Below, one piece after another: positions 38,781 to 48,309 of a DNA stretch of 64,000 nucleotides; the stretch's first letter is position 1; each line of letters starts with the position of its first letter. The stretch is from Bacillus sp. UNC438CL73TsuS30. GTDB taxonomy: Bacteria; Bacillota; Bacilli; Bacillales; Cytobacillaceae. The stretch lies in NCBI RefSeq assembly GCF_000482325.1, contig NZ_AXVA01000005.1:1-64000 (forward strand), written 5' to 3'. Position numbers and translations under genes: made by a program. Below the pieces are notes generated by a model that saw nothing but the letters and a program-made list of their open reading frames with translations, was not told the origin of the DNA and did not search any database.

Positions 38781-38827
38781 AATTTTCAAGTTTAGCAGAT
38801 TATGTTCCGGTCATAGGAGTGAATAAG

Positions 38828-39709
38828 ATGGCAACTGAGTATGTACGTAAACCAGAATGGCTTAAGATAAAATTAAATACGAATGAGCAGTATACCGGCT
38901 TAAAATCGATGATGCGTGAAAAAAAGCTTCATACCGTCTGTGAAGAAGCAAAATGTCCGAACATTCATGAATGCTGGGCATCACGAAAAACGGCAACCTT
39001 TATGATTTTAGGAAGTGTATGTACACGGGCCTGTCGATTCTGTGCCGTTCAAACAGGACTACCAACAGAGCTTGATTGGGAAGAGCCGGAACGCGTAGCA
39101 GAATCAGTGGAGCTGATGGGATTAAAGCATGCCGTGATTACGGCTGTTGCCCGTGATGATTTAAAAGATGGGGGAGCCGGGGTTTTTGCAGAAACGGTCA
39201 GAGCAGTCAGACATCGTAATCCATTTTGCAGCATTGAAGTCCTTCCTTCTGATATGAATGGTAAATATGAAAATTTAAAAACGTTAATGGATGCAAAGCC
39301 TGATATTTTAAATCACAATATTGAGACAGTGAAACGTTTATCACCAAAAATACGTGCCCGGGCTACATACGAACGTTCCCTTGAGTTCTTGCGGCGCGCT
39401 AAAGAAATGAATCCTGCTATTCCAACAAAATCAAGCATTATGATCGGACTTGGAGAAACACAAGAGGAAATTATCGAAACGATGGATGATCTTCGCACAA
39501 ACAATGTGGACATTATGACCATTGGACAGTATTTGCAGCCTACTAAACATCATTTAAAAGTCCAAAAATATTGGAGTCCGCAAGAATTTGAAGAATTAAA
39601 AATAATTGCGATGTCAAAAGGTTTTAGTCATTGCGAAGCCGGGCCGCTCGTTCGCTCCTCCTATCATGCAGATGAACAGGTCAATGCAGCAAAAGTGAAT
39701 GTGCAATAA
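38828..39709 (+). CDS. lipA: Lipoyl synthase LipA
   Basis: LipA is a radical-SAM enzyme that inserts two sulfurs into octanoyl groups on lipoyl domains such as GcvH. The 293-residue protein has both cluster motifs: [12 protein letters not shown] (auxiliary cluster) and CTRACRFC (radical SAM), and the C-terminal [13 protein letters not shown] with the RSSY serine ligand. ATG 38828 follows ataggagtg. Its inclusion with glycine cleavage genes is unlike B. subtilis, where lipA stands alone. Confidence 0.95.
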   Translation: MATEYVRKPEWLKIKLNTNEQYTGLKSMMREKKLHTVCEEAKCPNIHECWASRKTATFMILGSVCTRACRFCAVQTGLPTELDWEEPERVAESVELMGLKHAVITAVARDDLKDGGAGVFAETVRAVRHRNPFCSIEVLPSDMNGKYENLKTLMDAKPDILNHNIETVKRLSPKIRARATYERSLEFLRRAKEMNPAIPTKSSIMIGLGETQEEIIETMDDLRTNNVDIMTIGQYLQPTKHHLKVQKYWSPQEFEELKIIAMSKGFSHCEAGPLVRSSYHADEQVNAAKVNVQ

Positions 39710-39739
39710 GGGCAAATAGGAGAAAAGGAGAGGCATCCA

Positions 39740-40045
39740 ATGAATTTAAAAGTAACTGAAGCGGCGATGGACAAACTGAAAGAGCTGATTGAGACGGAAG
39801 GAAATAGTCCCCGGATTGATGCCGACGTAACAGGGGGATGCGGGATGTCCGTTAAGTTTTCAATTGTTTTTGATGAACCGCGTCGAAACGATTTATGCAT
39901 TGAGATGGATGGGCTACAAATTCGGCTGGATCGTTTTACTAAACGCTATTTAGATGAAGAAATAGAAATTGATTATCAAGTTGAACAAGGGTTTCTAGTT
40001 GGGGACAGCTTTACCTCAAGTGCGTGCGCCATTGAAATCGATTAA
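39740..40045 (+). CDS. HesB/IscA-like iron-sulfur biogenesis family protein
   Basis: A 101-residue protein with the A-type Fe-S carrier fold (MNLKVTEAAMDKLKELIE at the start). Cysteines occur in TGGCGMSVKF and SSACAIE, fewer than the three of true IscA carriers, so the exact role is open. It lies between lipA and lpdA, and LipA and SdaAA both depend on 4Fe-4S clusters, so a cluster-supply role is an attractive inference. Good ribosome binding site (aaaaggagag). Confidence 0.82.
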   Translation: MNLKVTEAAMDKLKELIETEGNSPRIDADVTGGCGMSVKFSIVFDEPRRNDLCIEMDGLQIRLDRFTKRYLDEEIEIDYQVEQGFLVGDSFTSSACAIEID

Positions 40046-40158
40046 TGGGAAGCTGATTGTGTCTTAAAAGGCAAGGAGCATCCCCTAATTTTTATTACTT
40101 TTAATCTAAGTTTTCCAGTAGGTATTATAGGTATTTTTGTTTGGAAAGGAGAAACGAA

Positions 40159-41559
40159 ATGACAAAAGAATATGACGTGGTTATTATCGGCGGTGGACCT
40201 GGAGGATACGTTGCAGCTATTCGTGCCTCTCAATTGGGTTTAACAGTAGCAGTTGTTGAAAAAGGGAAACTTGGCGGAACATGCCTTCATGCAGGATGTA
40301 TCCCAACCAAAGCATTATTAAGAAGTGCAGAATTATATTCTCAAACAAAAAATGCAGAGCGGTTTGGTGTCATTGCCCCTGAAATTGGGCTTGATTTTTC
40401 AAAGGTACAAGCCCGGAAAGAAGAAATTCAGGACCGCCTATACAAGGGGATCCAGCATTTAGTGCAAAAAGGAAAAATCGATGTTTATGATGGAAAAGGC
40501 AGTATCTTGGAATCAAAAGATGTATTAGTTGAATTAAACAATGATGGCGGAGAAATCATTATAAGCCCGCGGAATATTTTAATTGCGACAGGTTCCCGGC
40601 CAAGAACATTTTATGGCTTGGAGGCAGATGAAAAGTATGTGATGACATCAGATGAAGCCTTAGCAATGGAAACACTTCCAAATTCCATCATAATTGTTGG
40701 CGGTGGGGTGATTGGAATTGAATGGGCATCGATGCTTGTGGACTTCGGTACACAGGTTACTGTGCTTGAATATGCCGATCGTATTTTACCGACAGAAGAT
40801 AAAGATGTTTCAAAGGAAATCCAGCGCTTACTAAAGAAAAAAGGCGTAAAAATCATTACAGGGGCAAAAGTTCTACCAGAAACACTTGAAAAAGGTGATG
40901 GTGTTTCGATAAAGGCAGAGCATAAAGGGAAGGAAATTTCATTTTCTGCCGATAAACTTTTAGTTTCCGTAGGGAGATTACCAAACACAGAAGGAATTGG
41001 ACTTGAAAAAACGGACATTGAAATGAATGGAATTTTTATCAAAACAAATGATTCCTATCAAACAAAAGAACCGAACATATACGCAATTGGTGATGTTATT
41101 GGCGGCTTACAGCTTGCTCATGTCGCTTCACATGAAGGAATCATTGCTGTTGAACATATAGCAGGAGAAAGTCCTAATGCACTTGACCCAACTCTTGTTT
41201 CAAAATGTGTTTACTGCAGTCCTGAAGTCGCAAGTGTTGGACTAACAGAAGATGAAGCAAAGGAAAAAGGATTTCAAGTAAAAACCGGTAAATTCTCATT
41301 TCGTGCAATCGGTAAGGCACTCGTTTTTGGTGAATCAGACGGTTTTGTCAAACTTGTTGTTGAAGAAGGAACCAATAAACTGTTAGGTGCTCATATGGTG
41401 GGTCCTCATGTAACGGATATGATCACCGAGTTTGGTCTTGCCCGTGTATTAAATGCGACTGCAATGGATATTGCCCATACCATCCATCCACATCCTACAT
41501 TAGCCGAAGCAATCGGTGAAGCAGCCTTAGCGGTAGATGGAAAGGCCATTCATGCATAA
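40159..41559 (+). CDS. lpdA: Dihydrolipoyl dehydrogenase LpdA (L protein)
   Basis: LpdA reoxidises the dihydrolipoyl arm of GcvH with NAD+. The 466-residue flavoprotein has the FAD motif VVIIGGGPGGYVAAIRA, the redox-active pair GGTCLHAGCIPTKALL, an NAD motif IIIVGGGVIGIEWAS and the catalytic His-Glu segment HPHPTLAEAIGEAA. ATG 40159 follows aaaggag. Bacilli usually have another copy with pyruvate dehydrogenase, so this one is likely dedicated to glycine cleavage. Confidence 0.94.
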   Translation: MTKEYDVVIIGGGPGGYVAAIRASQLGLTVAVVEKGKLGGTCLHAGCIPTKALLRSAELYSQTKNAERFGVIAPEIGLDFSKVQARKEEIQDRLYKGIQHLVQKGKIDVYDGKGSILESKDVLVELNNDGGEIIISPRNILIATGSRPRTFYGLEADEKYVMTSDEALAMETLPNSIIIVGGGVIGIEWASMLVDFGTQVTVLEYADRILPTEDKDVSKEIQRLLKKKGVKIITGAKVLPETLEKGDGVSIKAEHKGKEISFSADKLLVSVGRLPNTEGIGLEKTDIEMNGIFIKTNDSYQTKEPNIYAIGDVIGGLQLAHVASHEGIIAVEHIAGESPNALDPTLVSKCVYCSPEVASVGLTEDEAKEKGFQVKTGKFSFRAIGKALVFGESDGFVKLVVEEGTNKLLGAHMVGPHVTDMITEFGLARVLNATAMDIAHTIHPHPTLAEAIGEAALAVDGKAIHA

Positions 41560-41577
41560 AGGAAGGTGGGAGAGGAA

Positions 41578-42447
41578 ATGATCACAAAGTTAAAGCTGAA
41601 TCGTGCGGTACTATTAATTTCTTGTCCAGAAAAGCCAGGTATTATCTCAACCGTAACGAATTTTTTATTAGAACACAAAGCGAATATTGTCCATTTTGAT
41701 CAACATACAACAGACCCGCACTCTGGTATATTTTTCATGCGGATTGAGTTTGATTTGGAAGAATTTGATTCTGCATTTGAAAAACTTGAACATGATCTTC
41801 ATATGATAGGGGAGGAGCATGCCTTAGATTGGCAGTTAAGCACGAATAAAAAAAGGAAGCGAATGGCTATCTTTGTTTCCAAAGCAGATCATTGTCTCAC
41901 CGAGCTTCTTTGGAGGTGGAAATCAAAGGAAATCCCGGTGGACATCCCTTTGGTAATTAGTAATCATCCTGATTTAAAAGAGGAAGTTGAAAGTTATGGC
42001 ATCCCTTTTTATCATATTCCAATGTCTCATGAGACAAAAGAAGAGGCCGAACATAAAGCATTAGAACTAATAGACGGGAAAGTAGATTTTATTGTATTGG
42101 CAAGGTATATGCAAATTCTTTCCCCGAATTTTATTTCTCATTTCCCGAATCAAATCATTAACATCCATCACTCTTTCTTACCGGCATTTGTTGGTGCAAA
42201 TCCCTACGTGAGAGCATTTAACAGAGGTGTGAAGTTAATCGGGGCAACTGCTCACTATGTAACGAATGATCTTGATGAAGGACCAATCATTGAACAAGAT
42301 GTACAGCGCATTAATCATCGTTTTACAGTAGAGGACCTAAAGACGGCTGGGCGCCATGTGGAAAAAAGGGTTCTAGCTGAAGCGGTTTCCTGGCATGTCG
42401 AAGATAAAGTTCTGGTTCATGGCAATAAAACGATTGTATTTGCATGA
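41578..42447 (+). CDS. purU: Formyltetrahydrofolate deformylase PurU
   Basis: PurU hydrolyses 10-formyl-THF to formate and THF and so relieves excess one-carbon loading. The 289-residue protein has an N-terminal ACT domain (LLISCPEKPGIISTVTNFL) and a formyltransferase-like catalytic domain with the Asn-His-Asp site in INIHHSFLPAFVGANPY and TAHYVTNDLDEGPIIEQD. ATG 41578 follows aaggtgg. It is the last gene of the glycine operon, where glycine cleavage would load the folate pool, so this position makes metabolic sense. Confidence 0.94.
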   Translation: MITKLKLNRAVLLISCPEKPGIISTVTNFLLEHKANIVHFDQHTTDPHSGIFFMRIEFDLEEFDSAFEKLEHDLHMIGEEHALDWQLSTNKKRKRMAIFVSKADHCLTELLWRWKSKEIPVDIPLVISNHPDLKEEVESYGIPFYHIPMSHETKEEAEHKALELIDGKVDFIVLARYMQILSPNFISHFPNQIINIHHSFLPAFVGANPYVRAFNRGVKLIGATAHYVTNDLDEGPIIEQDVQRINHRFTVEDLKTAGRHVEKRVLAEAVSWHVEDKVLVHGNKTIVFA

Positions 42448-42465
42448 GAGGCATGAAAAAACTAA

Positions 42466-42496
42466 AAAGAATAGCGATATTTTTTCGCTATTCTTT
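42466..42496. terminator. Bidirectional terminator between purU and the ABC permease
   Basis: The arms aaagaatagcga and tcgctattcttt form a 12-bp stem with a 7-nt loop. It overlaps the last codons of the convergent permease gene. Confidence 0.88.
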
Positions 42497-43288
42497 AATC
42501 AGTTTTTTCTCAATATAGTCTACTAACTGGTACATAATAGTTGCTAAGACGGCAACAACAAGGAGTGACAGCATCACTAATGTAAAATTAAATACCTGGA
42601 AGCCGTAAATAATTAAATACCCTAGCCCTTTAGCTGATACAAGATATTCTCCTACAATTACTCCTACCCATGATAATCCGACATTTACCTTTAAAGTTGA
42701 GATAATCGTTGGAAAACTAGCCGGCAGAATCGCTTCTTTAAAGCATTGAAAACGAGTGGCACCAAATGTTTGTAGAACTTTTATATAGTTCGGATCAACT
42801 TCGCGAAAGGATGTATAAATTACAATGGTTGTCACTATAACAGATATGATGACTCCCATAGCAATAATCGAAGGATAACCCGGACCTAAAGCGACAATTA
42901 AAATTGGACCAAGGGCAACTTTTGGCAACGCATTTAAGATTACTAGATATGGATCGAAAATTTTTGAAATCATCGGGGACCACCATAATATTGCAGCCAT
43001 AATAGTACCCAGTAATGTCCCTAAAATAAAACCGAAAATGGTTTCAGTTAATGTGACCATCGTGTTATCAAGCAATGTTCCATCTTGAATTTTATCCCAA
43101 AATAATAACCCGATTTTGGAAGGGGAACTAAAAATAAGCGGGTCAACCCAATGGAGTCTGCTTGCAACTTCCCAACCTATAAAAAATAAGAGGAAAATTA
43201 ACAACTGATAAAATCTTACCCATCTATTTTCAACCTTTAAAAAGTGCAGGTATTCCTGGTGAAGCTGTTTTACTTTATGAGGATTCAA
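42488..43288 (-). CDS. ABC transporter permease, NitT/TauT (SsuC) family (YtlD-like)
   Basis: A 266-residue integral membrane permease with about six spans and the EAA-type loop [21 protein letters not shown]. It works with the ATPase and binding protein genes upstream. I chose TTG 43288, which overlaps the ATPase gene by 14 bp and has aaggag and ggag before it. The longer frame from ATG 43354 would overlap by 80 bp. Gene order and sequence resemble B. subtilis ytlA-ytlC-ytlD, a transporter of unknown substrate. Confidence 0.85.
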   Translation of the reverse strand: MNPHKVKQLHQEYLHFLKVENRWVRFYQLLIFLLFFIGWEVASRLHWVDPLIFSSPSKIGLLFWDKIQDGTLLDNTMVTLTETIFGFILGTLLGTIMAAILWWSPMISKIFDPYLVILNALPKVALGPILIVALGPGYPSIIAMGVIISVIVTTIVIYTSFREVDPNYIKVLQTFGATRFQCFKEAILPASFPTIISTLKVNVGLSWVGVIVGEYLVSAKGLGYLIIYGFQVFNFTLVMLSLLVVAVLATIMYQLVDYIEKKLIKE

Positions 43289-44045
43289 GTGACTCCAACT
43301 CCTTCCATACCATCTCAAATAAGCTGGAATATAATTCGTGGTTTCGGGCTTCAAGTGGTGATAAATCTTTTAGCTCATTTGGAATTTGAAAAGTTTGATG
43401 GAGTTTACCAGGTCTTGCTGAAAACAAAAATACCCGATCACTCATGGCTATGGCCTCACCAATATCATGTGTAACAAGGATAGCTGTTTTGTTTAACTCT
43501 GTTAATGTGTTAGAGACTAAATCCTCTAATTTTAATTTTGTTTGATAATCAAGTGCTGAAAAGGGTTCATCAAGCATCAATAACTTAGGCTCTGTTGCTA
43601 ATGTTCGAACGAGTGCAGCACGCTGCCGCATTCCCCCAGATAATTGTTTTGGCAGTTGTTTCTCCACACCTTTTAGACCGATTTGATTTAAAAGCTGTAA
43701 TGTTTTCGTTTTCGACTTTTCATTCAGCTGGTTTGATAATTTAAGTCCCAAAAGGACATTTTCCTCAATTGTTTTCCAAGGAAACAGGTAATCCTGCTGA
43801 AGCATGTAGCCAATTTCATTGTTGTTCGAGGATATAGGCTTATTTTCGAGAAGCACCGTCCCTTGGGTTGGTTTAAGTAACCCTGCAATAATCGATAGAA
43901 GCGTTGTTTTTCCACAGCCGCTTGGGCCGAGAAAGGAGACAAATTCCCCTTCCTCGATTTTTAAAGAAACATCGGAGAGGGCCGTGGTCACAGAGTTTTT
44001 TGTCAAATAGGTATGATGGATTTCATTAATGGTTAAGAAACTCAT
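43275..44045 (-). CDS. ABC transporter ATP-binding protein, NitT/TauT family (YtlC-like)
   Basis: A 256-residue ATPase with Walker [11 protein letters not shown]-loop [12 protein letters not shown], signature [16 protein letters not shown], Walker [13 protein letters not shown] and switch histidine in VTHDIGEA. It energises uptake by the adjacent permease and binding protein. It is the middle gene of a three-gene minus-strand operon. Confidence 0.92.
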   Translation of the reverse strand: MSFLTINEIHHTYLTKNSVTTALSDVSLKIEEGEFVSFLGPSGCGKTTLLSIIAGLLKPTQGTVLLENKPISSNNNEIGYMLQQDYLFPWKTIEENVLLGLKLSNQLNEKSKTKTLQLLNQIGLKGVEKQLPKQLSGGMRQRAALVRTLATEPKLLMLDEPFSALDYQTKLKLEDLVSNTLTELNKTAILVTHDIGEAIAMSDRVFLFSARPGKLHQTFQIPNELKDLSPLEARNHELYSSLFEMVWKELESLESS

Positions 44046-44095
44046 CGGACCGCCTCCTAAAGTAGTTTTAAGAAAATTTAGTGCCTTGATGTTAT

Positions 44096-45109
44096 TTATT
44101 TTTGAATAACTTTTTCTGCAACGCTTGTATTCACTAATGTTTTGTAATCAACTTGCTTTGGCAGTTCGCCGGCTTCTTTCATAATGTTTTGGAGATTGTT
44201 CCATTCTTCTTCATCGAGAATTGGATCTGTAGCAAAGGACCCTTGATTTTTATAACGATCAACCACCATTTTGATAATTTCAAAGTCAGTATCTTGGAAG
44301 TAAGGCTGAACGGCCTTAGCGATTTCTTCTGTACTATGTGTTTTCACCCATTGTTGTGCTTTATAAATGGCTCTCGTGAATTTTTCAACTGTTGCATTAT
44401 GCTTCTTCATATAGCTTTGCTTTGCCATAAAGGTGGTATAGGGAACATGACCTGATTCCGTGCCGAACGAAGCGATGATATGACCTTTTCCTTCTTTTTC
44501 AAAAATACTGGCGGTTGGCTCGAATAATTGGACAAAATCACCGGTCCCAGAGGCAAAAGCACTAGAAATATTTGCGAAGTCAATGTTTTGAATTAAATTT
44601 AAATCCTTATGTGGATCGATTCCGTGTTTCTTTAAAACAAACTCCCCAACCATTTGCGGCATACCGCCTTTACGCTGGCCTAAGAAGGTTTTTCCTTTCA
44701 GCATATCCCATGAAAAGTTGTCAATTTTTTCTCTGGAAACAAGAAATGTTCCATCTGTTTGCGTTAATTGAGCAAAGTTAATCACCGGATCCTCTGCTCC
44801 TTGGGCATAAACGTAAATGGAAGTTTCTGAACCGACAAGTGCAATATCTGTTCCACCGGACAGCAATGCCGTCATCGTTTTGTCGCCACCGAAAGTAGTG
44901 GTCAGTTTTACATCCAATCCCTCAGCTTTGAAAAACCCTTTTTCCAAGGCAACATATTCAGGGGCATAAAAAATCGACCGGGTTACTTCAGCTAACCGAA
45001 CCTTTTCCAGTTTTTTTGTCTTCGTAGTATCATTATTGCAGGCTGCAAGTGAGAACATAAGAATAGCAATGAGAAGTGTTGAGAAACTGAATTTTAACCA
45101 TTTTTTCAT
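44096..45109 (-). CDS. ABC transporter substrate-binding lipoprotein, NitT/TauT family (YtlA-like)
   Basis: A 337-residue lipoprotein with signal peptide MKKWLKFSFSTLLIAIL and lipobox SLAAC, followed by an NMT1/THI5-like periplasmic-binding fold (RSIFYAPEYVALEKGFFKAEGLDV, then LLSGGTDIALVG). Such proteins bind nitrate, sulfonates, pyrimidine precursors or related small anions; the substrate here is not known. ATG 45109 follows taggagg; an in-frame start at 45130 lacks a binding site. Confidence 0.9.
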   Translation of the reverse strand: MKKWLKFSFSTLLIAILMFSLAACNNDTTKTKKLEKVRLAEVTRSIFYAPEYVALEKGFFKAEGLDVKLTTTFGGDKTMTALLSGGTDIALVGSETSIYVYAQGAEDPVINFAQLTQTDGTFLVSREKIDNFSWDMLKGKTFLGQRKGGMPQMVGEFVLKKHGIDPHKDLNLIQNIDFANISSAFASGTGDFVQLFEPTASIFEKEGKGHIIASFGTESGHVPYTTFMAKQSYMKKHNATVEKFTRAIYKAQQWVKTHSTEEIAKAVQPYFQDTDFEIIKMVVDRYKNQGSFATDPILDEEEWNNLQNIMKEAGELPKQVDYKTLVNTSVAEKVIQK

Positions 45110-45228
45110 ATTAAACCTCCTAATCTTCAAAAGATCTGGGCTGCTTTTTGCCTACGATATCGTATGAAGAGGGAAAAAATGTGTGAATGCCCAGTTACAA
45201 AATTTTTTTAAAAAAGGGAGTGGTTAGG

Positions 45229-46020
45229 GTGAATGTAGAAACAGGGAAAATCATTGAAATGGATCGGTTTCCTTCCCCAAATCCGAATGTTGAGCTAAAT
45301 CTGGTTACCTACCTTTCCAATGGATTAAAAGTGAAAGGTATGCTGGCAGTGCCGAAATATGAAAAAACAAATGAAGGCTTTTTATATTTACGCGGCGGGA
45401 TTAAAAATGTTGGAAGAGTTAGACCAGCCAGAATTGCTCAGTTTGCAGCGGAAGGGTTTATTGTTTTTGCACCATTTTACCGGGGAAATCAGGGTGGAGA
45501 AGGGAATGAGGATTTTGCCGGTGAAGACAGGGAGGATGCATTTTCAGCTTTTTTGCTGTTAAAATCCCTTCCACAGGTTCAACATATTCATATTTTTGGC
45601 TTTTCACGAGGCGGGGTGATGGCGCTATTAACAGGAATTCAATTTCCAGAGGCAGCATCCCTTGTAACATGGGGAGGGGTAAGTGATATGGCCTTGACCT
45701 ATATGGAGCGCACTGATTTGCGTAGAATGATGAAAAGAGTGATTGGCGGTACACCCGAAAAATTTCCTGAGCGGTATGAGGAACGGACTCCCTTATTTAA
45801 AATGGAGGCGTTAGAAGCACCTGTTTTAATTATCCATGGAGTGAATGATCATAATGTTTCGGTTGAACACGCATTTCGTCTTGAACGGAGGCTGAAAGCT
45901 GTAAACAAATCTGTTGAGGCATGGTATTTTGAGTCTTACACCCATTACTTTCCTCCGGGGGTAAATCGAAAAATTGTCCAAGATTTAACGAATTGGATGA
46001 AAAGGCAAATCAAAAGATGA
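45229..46020 (+). CDS. ytmA: Alpha/beta hydrolase of the prolyl-oligopeptidase type, YtmA-like
   Basis: A 263-residue alpha/beta hydrolase that closely resembles B. subtilis YtmA by memory. It has the conserved YLRGGIKNVGRVRPARI block, PFYRGNQGGEGNEDFAGEDREDA, the nucleophile elbow GFSRGG, the aspartate in IIHGVNDHNV and the histidine in SYTHYFPPG. The substrate is not known. GTG 45229 is taken as the start; other in-frame GTG codons at 45220 and an ATG at 45187 are possible but less well placed. Confidence 0.82.
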   Translation: MNVETGKIIEMDRFPSPNPNVELNLVTYLSNGLKVKGMLAVPKYEKTNEGFLYLRGGIKNVGRVRPARIAQFAAEGFIVFAPFYRGNQGGEGNEDFAGEDREDAFSAFLLLKSLPQVQHIHIFGFSRGGVMALLTGIQFPEAASLVTWGGVSDMALTYMERTDLRRMMKRVIGGTPEKFPERYEERTPLFKMEALEAPVLIIHGVNDHNVSVEHAFRLERRLKAVNKSVEAWYFESYTHYFPPGVNRKIVQDLTNWMKRQIKR

Positions 46021-46058
46021 TAGAATGGAAGTAACCAATTAGCAGAGGAGTGGGTCAT

Positions 46059-46301
46059 ATGGGCATGCCTCTTGAGTTAAACACGATGATAGTAACAAAA
46101 GGAAATGAAAAGCGGGTAGAAGAAAATCTGTTCTATTTAGTAAAAGAAGGATACAGGCTCTATCCAATTGATATTCCGATTGAGGTTCGTAAAACGATAC
46201 AAAGTGATTCTAATGGAACAGCGGTCATTCGGAAAGTGGAATGGCAGGAGAAAACGACTAAAATTACGTACCAATTAATTTCATTGAATTCAACGAATTA
46301 A
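46059..46301 (+). CDS. ytmB: DUF2584 family protein YtmB
   Basis: An 80-residue conserved Bacillus protein (MGMPLELNTMIVTKGNEKRV, then YRLYPIDIPIEVRKT). It matches YtmB of B. subtilis by memory, which lies next to ytmA there as here. No function is known and no catalytic residues are evident. ATG 46059 is 8 nt after aggag; the upstream GTG at 46050 overlaps that site. Confidence 0.82.
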   Translation: MGMPLELNTMIVTKGNEKRVEENLFYLVKEGYRLYPIDIPIEVRKTIQSDSNGTAVIRKVEWQEKTTKITYQLISLNSTN

Positions 46302-46330
46302 GCAGGGGGTATTAGACTCCTGCTTTTTCT
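46301..46330 (+). terminator. Terminator after ytmB
   Basis: The arms agcagg and cctgct close a loop of about 12 nt and are followed by ttttt. Confidence 0.7.
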
Positions 46331-46345
46331 TTTATTAAAATCAGT

Positions 46346-46441
46346 TCGCAGATAAAAACGTGTTTATCGCAGAAGCATGATCCAGTAACGCAGATAAATG
46401 TTTCCTTATCGCAGATAAAAGTACGTTTACCGCAGATAAAC
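46346..46441. repeat. Second 21-bp periodic array (core gcagata)
   Basis: The core gcagata (one copy gcagaag) begins at 46348, 46369, 46390, 46411 and 46432, exactly 21 bp apart. On the plus strand one frame gives a heptad S-Q-I-K-x-x-L and on the minus strand another gives F-I-C-D-K-x-x. No start codon or binding site opens either frame. It has the same period as the array at 2775-3293 with a different core. Confidence 0.85.
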
Positions 46442-46452
46442 CTAAATCAAGA

Positions 46453-46497
46453 TAAAAAAAGAGATGCCAAACATTTGCGAGTGGCACCTCTTTTTTC
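46453..46497 (-). terminator. Terminator after pckA
   Basis: On the minus strand aaaaaagaggtgcca pairs with tggcatctctttttt with one mismatch, ending in a T run. Confidence 0.85.
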
Positions 46498-46500
46498 ATA

Positions 46501-48084
46501 TTATGCGATTGGTCCGCCTTTTTCTTCGATATCGCTTGCGGCAGATGAAAACTTTTTGAAGTTTTGACGGAATTGTTCAGCTAATTCTTTTGCTTTCAGT
46601 TCATATGCATGTGCGTCTGACCATGTTTTGTTCGGTTGAAGCACCTCGTCTGGAACTCCTGCAATGTGAAGCGGGATATGCAGACCAAAGATTTTATCCT
46701 GAACAGTTTCAACATGATTTAATTCACCTTCAAGAGCTGCCTGAACCATTGCTCTTGTATAGGAAAGCTTCATTCTGTTGCCAACGCCATATTCTCCACC
46801 AGTCCAGCCTGTGTTTACAAGGAAAACATTTGCACCGTGTTCAAGGATTTTCTCACCAAGCATCTCTGCATAACGTTTTGCAGGCAGCGGCAGGAATGGC
46901 GCCCCAAAGCATGTTGAGAATGTAGCCTGTGGTGAAGTGATTCCACGTTCTGTACCGGCAAGCTTCGATGTATAACCGCTCAAGAAATGGTACATTGCTT
47001 GTTCCTTTGTTAATTTAGCGATTGGAGGCAGTACGCCAAATGCATCAGCCGTTAAAAAGACGATTGTATTTGGATGCCCAGCGATGCTTGGCTCAATAAT
47101 GTTATCAATCGCTTGAATTGGGTAAGCTGCACGTGTATTTTCTGTTAATGTGTTATCATCATAGTCAGGAATTCTTGTTTCAGGATTCGTAATGACATTT
47201 TCTAACACAGTTCCAAAACGAATGGCATCAAAGATTTGCGGTTCTTTTTCACGAGTAAGACTAATGGTCTTTGCATAGCAGCCGCCTTCAATATTAAAAA
47301 CTCCATTGGAAGACCAGCCATGTTCATCATCACCAATTAATTTGCGATTTGGATCTGCAGATAGTGTTGTTTTACCTGTTCCAGATAGACCGAAGAATAA
47401 AGCGACATCACCTTCTTGGCCAACATTGGCAGAACAGTGCATGGAAAGGATATTGTTTTCAGGCAGTAAATAATTCATGACAGAGAAAATGGACTTTTTC
47501 ATTTCTCCCGCATATTCTGTACCACCGATTAAGACAGTGCGGCGTTCAAAAGAAATAATAATAAATGTTTCGGATTTTGTCCCATCAACAGCCGGATTTG
47601 CTTTAAAATTTGGTGCGGAAATAACGGTAAAGCCCGTTTCGTGTGCTAATAACTCTTCTGCATTAGGACGAATAAATAATTGATGGGCAAATAGGTTATG
47701 CCACGCATATTCATTAACCACTTGGATTGGCAGGCGAGATTTTTTATCTGCCCCGGCGAATCCTTTAAAAACATAGATTTCTTCTTTTGTCTTTAAATAG
47801 TCAAGCACTTTATTGTAAAGGTTTGTGAATGCTTCTTCAGAAATAGGCTGATTGTTTCCCCAATCAATTTTATCCTTTGTAGATCCTTCAGCAACAATAA
47901 ATTTGTCGTGAGGAGAACGTCCAGTATATTTACCAGTTGCTACACTGATAGCACCTGATGAGGTTAAAGTTCCTTCATTACGGCTTAATACTTTCTCTAC
48001 CAATTGCGGAACGGATAGTTGGATTTGAACATTTTTTTCATCTAATAATTGATTTAATTCATTAGGGATATGAAGAGAATTCAT
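46501..48084 (-). CDS. pckA: Phosphoenolpyruvate carboxykinase (ATP) PckA
   Basis: PckA decarboxylates and phosphorylates oxaloacetate to PEP, the entry to gluconeogenesis. The 527-residue protein has the P-loop [16 protein letters not shown], the metal-binding DDEHGW and the substrate segment [13 protein letters not shown] 48084 is at the usual family N-terminus; the longer frame from 48150 has no support. Pyruvate from the glycine operon could feed this step through oxaloacetate. A candidate promoter lies at 48139-48166. Confidence 0.96.
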   Translation of the reverse strand: MNSLHIPNELNQLLDEKNVQIQLSVPQLVEKVLSRNEGTLTSSGAISVATGKYTGRSPHDKFIVAEGSTKDKIDWGNNQPISEEAFTNLYNKVLDYLKTKEEIYVFKGFAGADKKSRLPIQVVNEYAWHNLFAHQLFIRPNAEELLAHETGFTVISAPNFKANPAVDGTKSETFIIISFERRTVLIGGTEYAGEMKKSIFSVMNYLLPENNILSMHCSANVGQEGDVALFFGLSGTGKTTLSADPNRKLIGDDEHGWSSNGVFNIEGGCYAKTISLTREKEPQIFDAIRFGTVLENVITNPETRIPDYDDNTLTENTRAAYPIQAIDNIIEPSIAGHPNTIVFLTADAFGVLPPIAKLTKEQAMYHFLSGYTSKLAGTERGITSPQATFSTCFGAPFLPLPAKRYAEMLGEKILEHGANVFLVNTGWTGGEYGVGNRMKLSYTRAMVQAALEGELNHVETVQDKIFGLHIPLHIAGVPDEVLQPNKTWSDAHAYELKAKELAEQFRQNFKKFSSAASDIEEKGGPIA

Positions 48085-48138
48085 TTGGATGGGACCTTCC
48101 TTTTTAGTTTTTTTAGCAGGGACTGCATCTTGATAAAA

Positions 48139-48166
48139 AGTATAACACATTTAATTTATTAGTCTA
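48139..48166 (-). promoter_or_regulatory. Candidate promoter of pckA
   Basis: On the minus strand TAGACT (48161-48166) and TATACT (48139-48144) are 16 bp apart. In B. subtilis pckA is repressed by CcpN near its promoter; I could not define a CcpN site. Confidence 0.5.
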
Positions 48167-48309
48167 TACTAATTCGAAAAATAACTAACATTTTATACAT
48201 TATTCATAAATTAATGCGTTTATTTAGGCAAAATGTTCATTAATATTATTTTTTACAAAAAATGATTTTTTCGCTGATTTTTATTGTTGGTTTATTTTTG
48301 AAAAATTGA

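Noticed and set aside
29739..42447. Horizontal transfer of the glycine operon
   Set aside because: No mobile genes, direct repeats or integrase are near, and flanking genes keep Bacillus-type order. Base composition looks similar by eye, so there is no positive evidence.
46590..46925. A 111-codon plus-strand frame opposite pckA
   Set aside because: It is antisense to a highly conserved gene and shows no family features.
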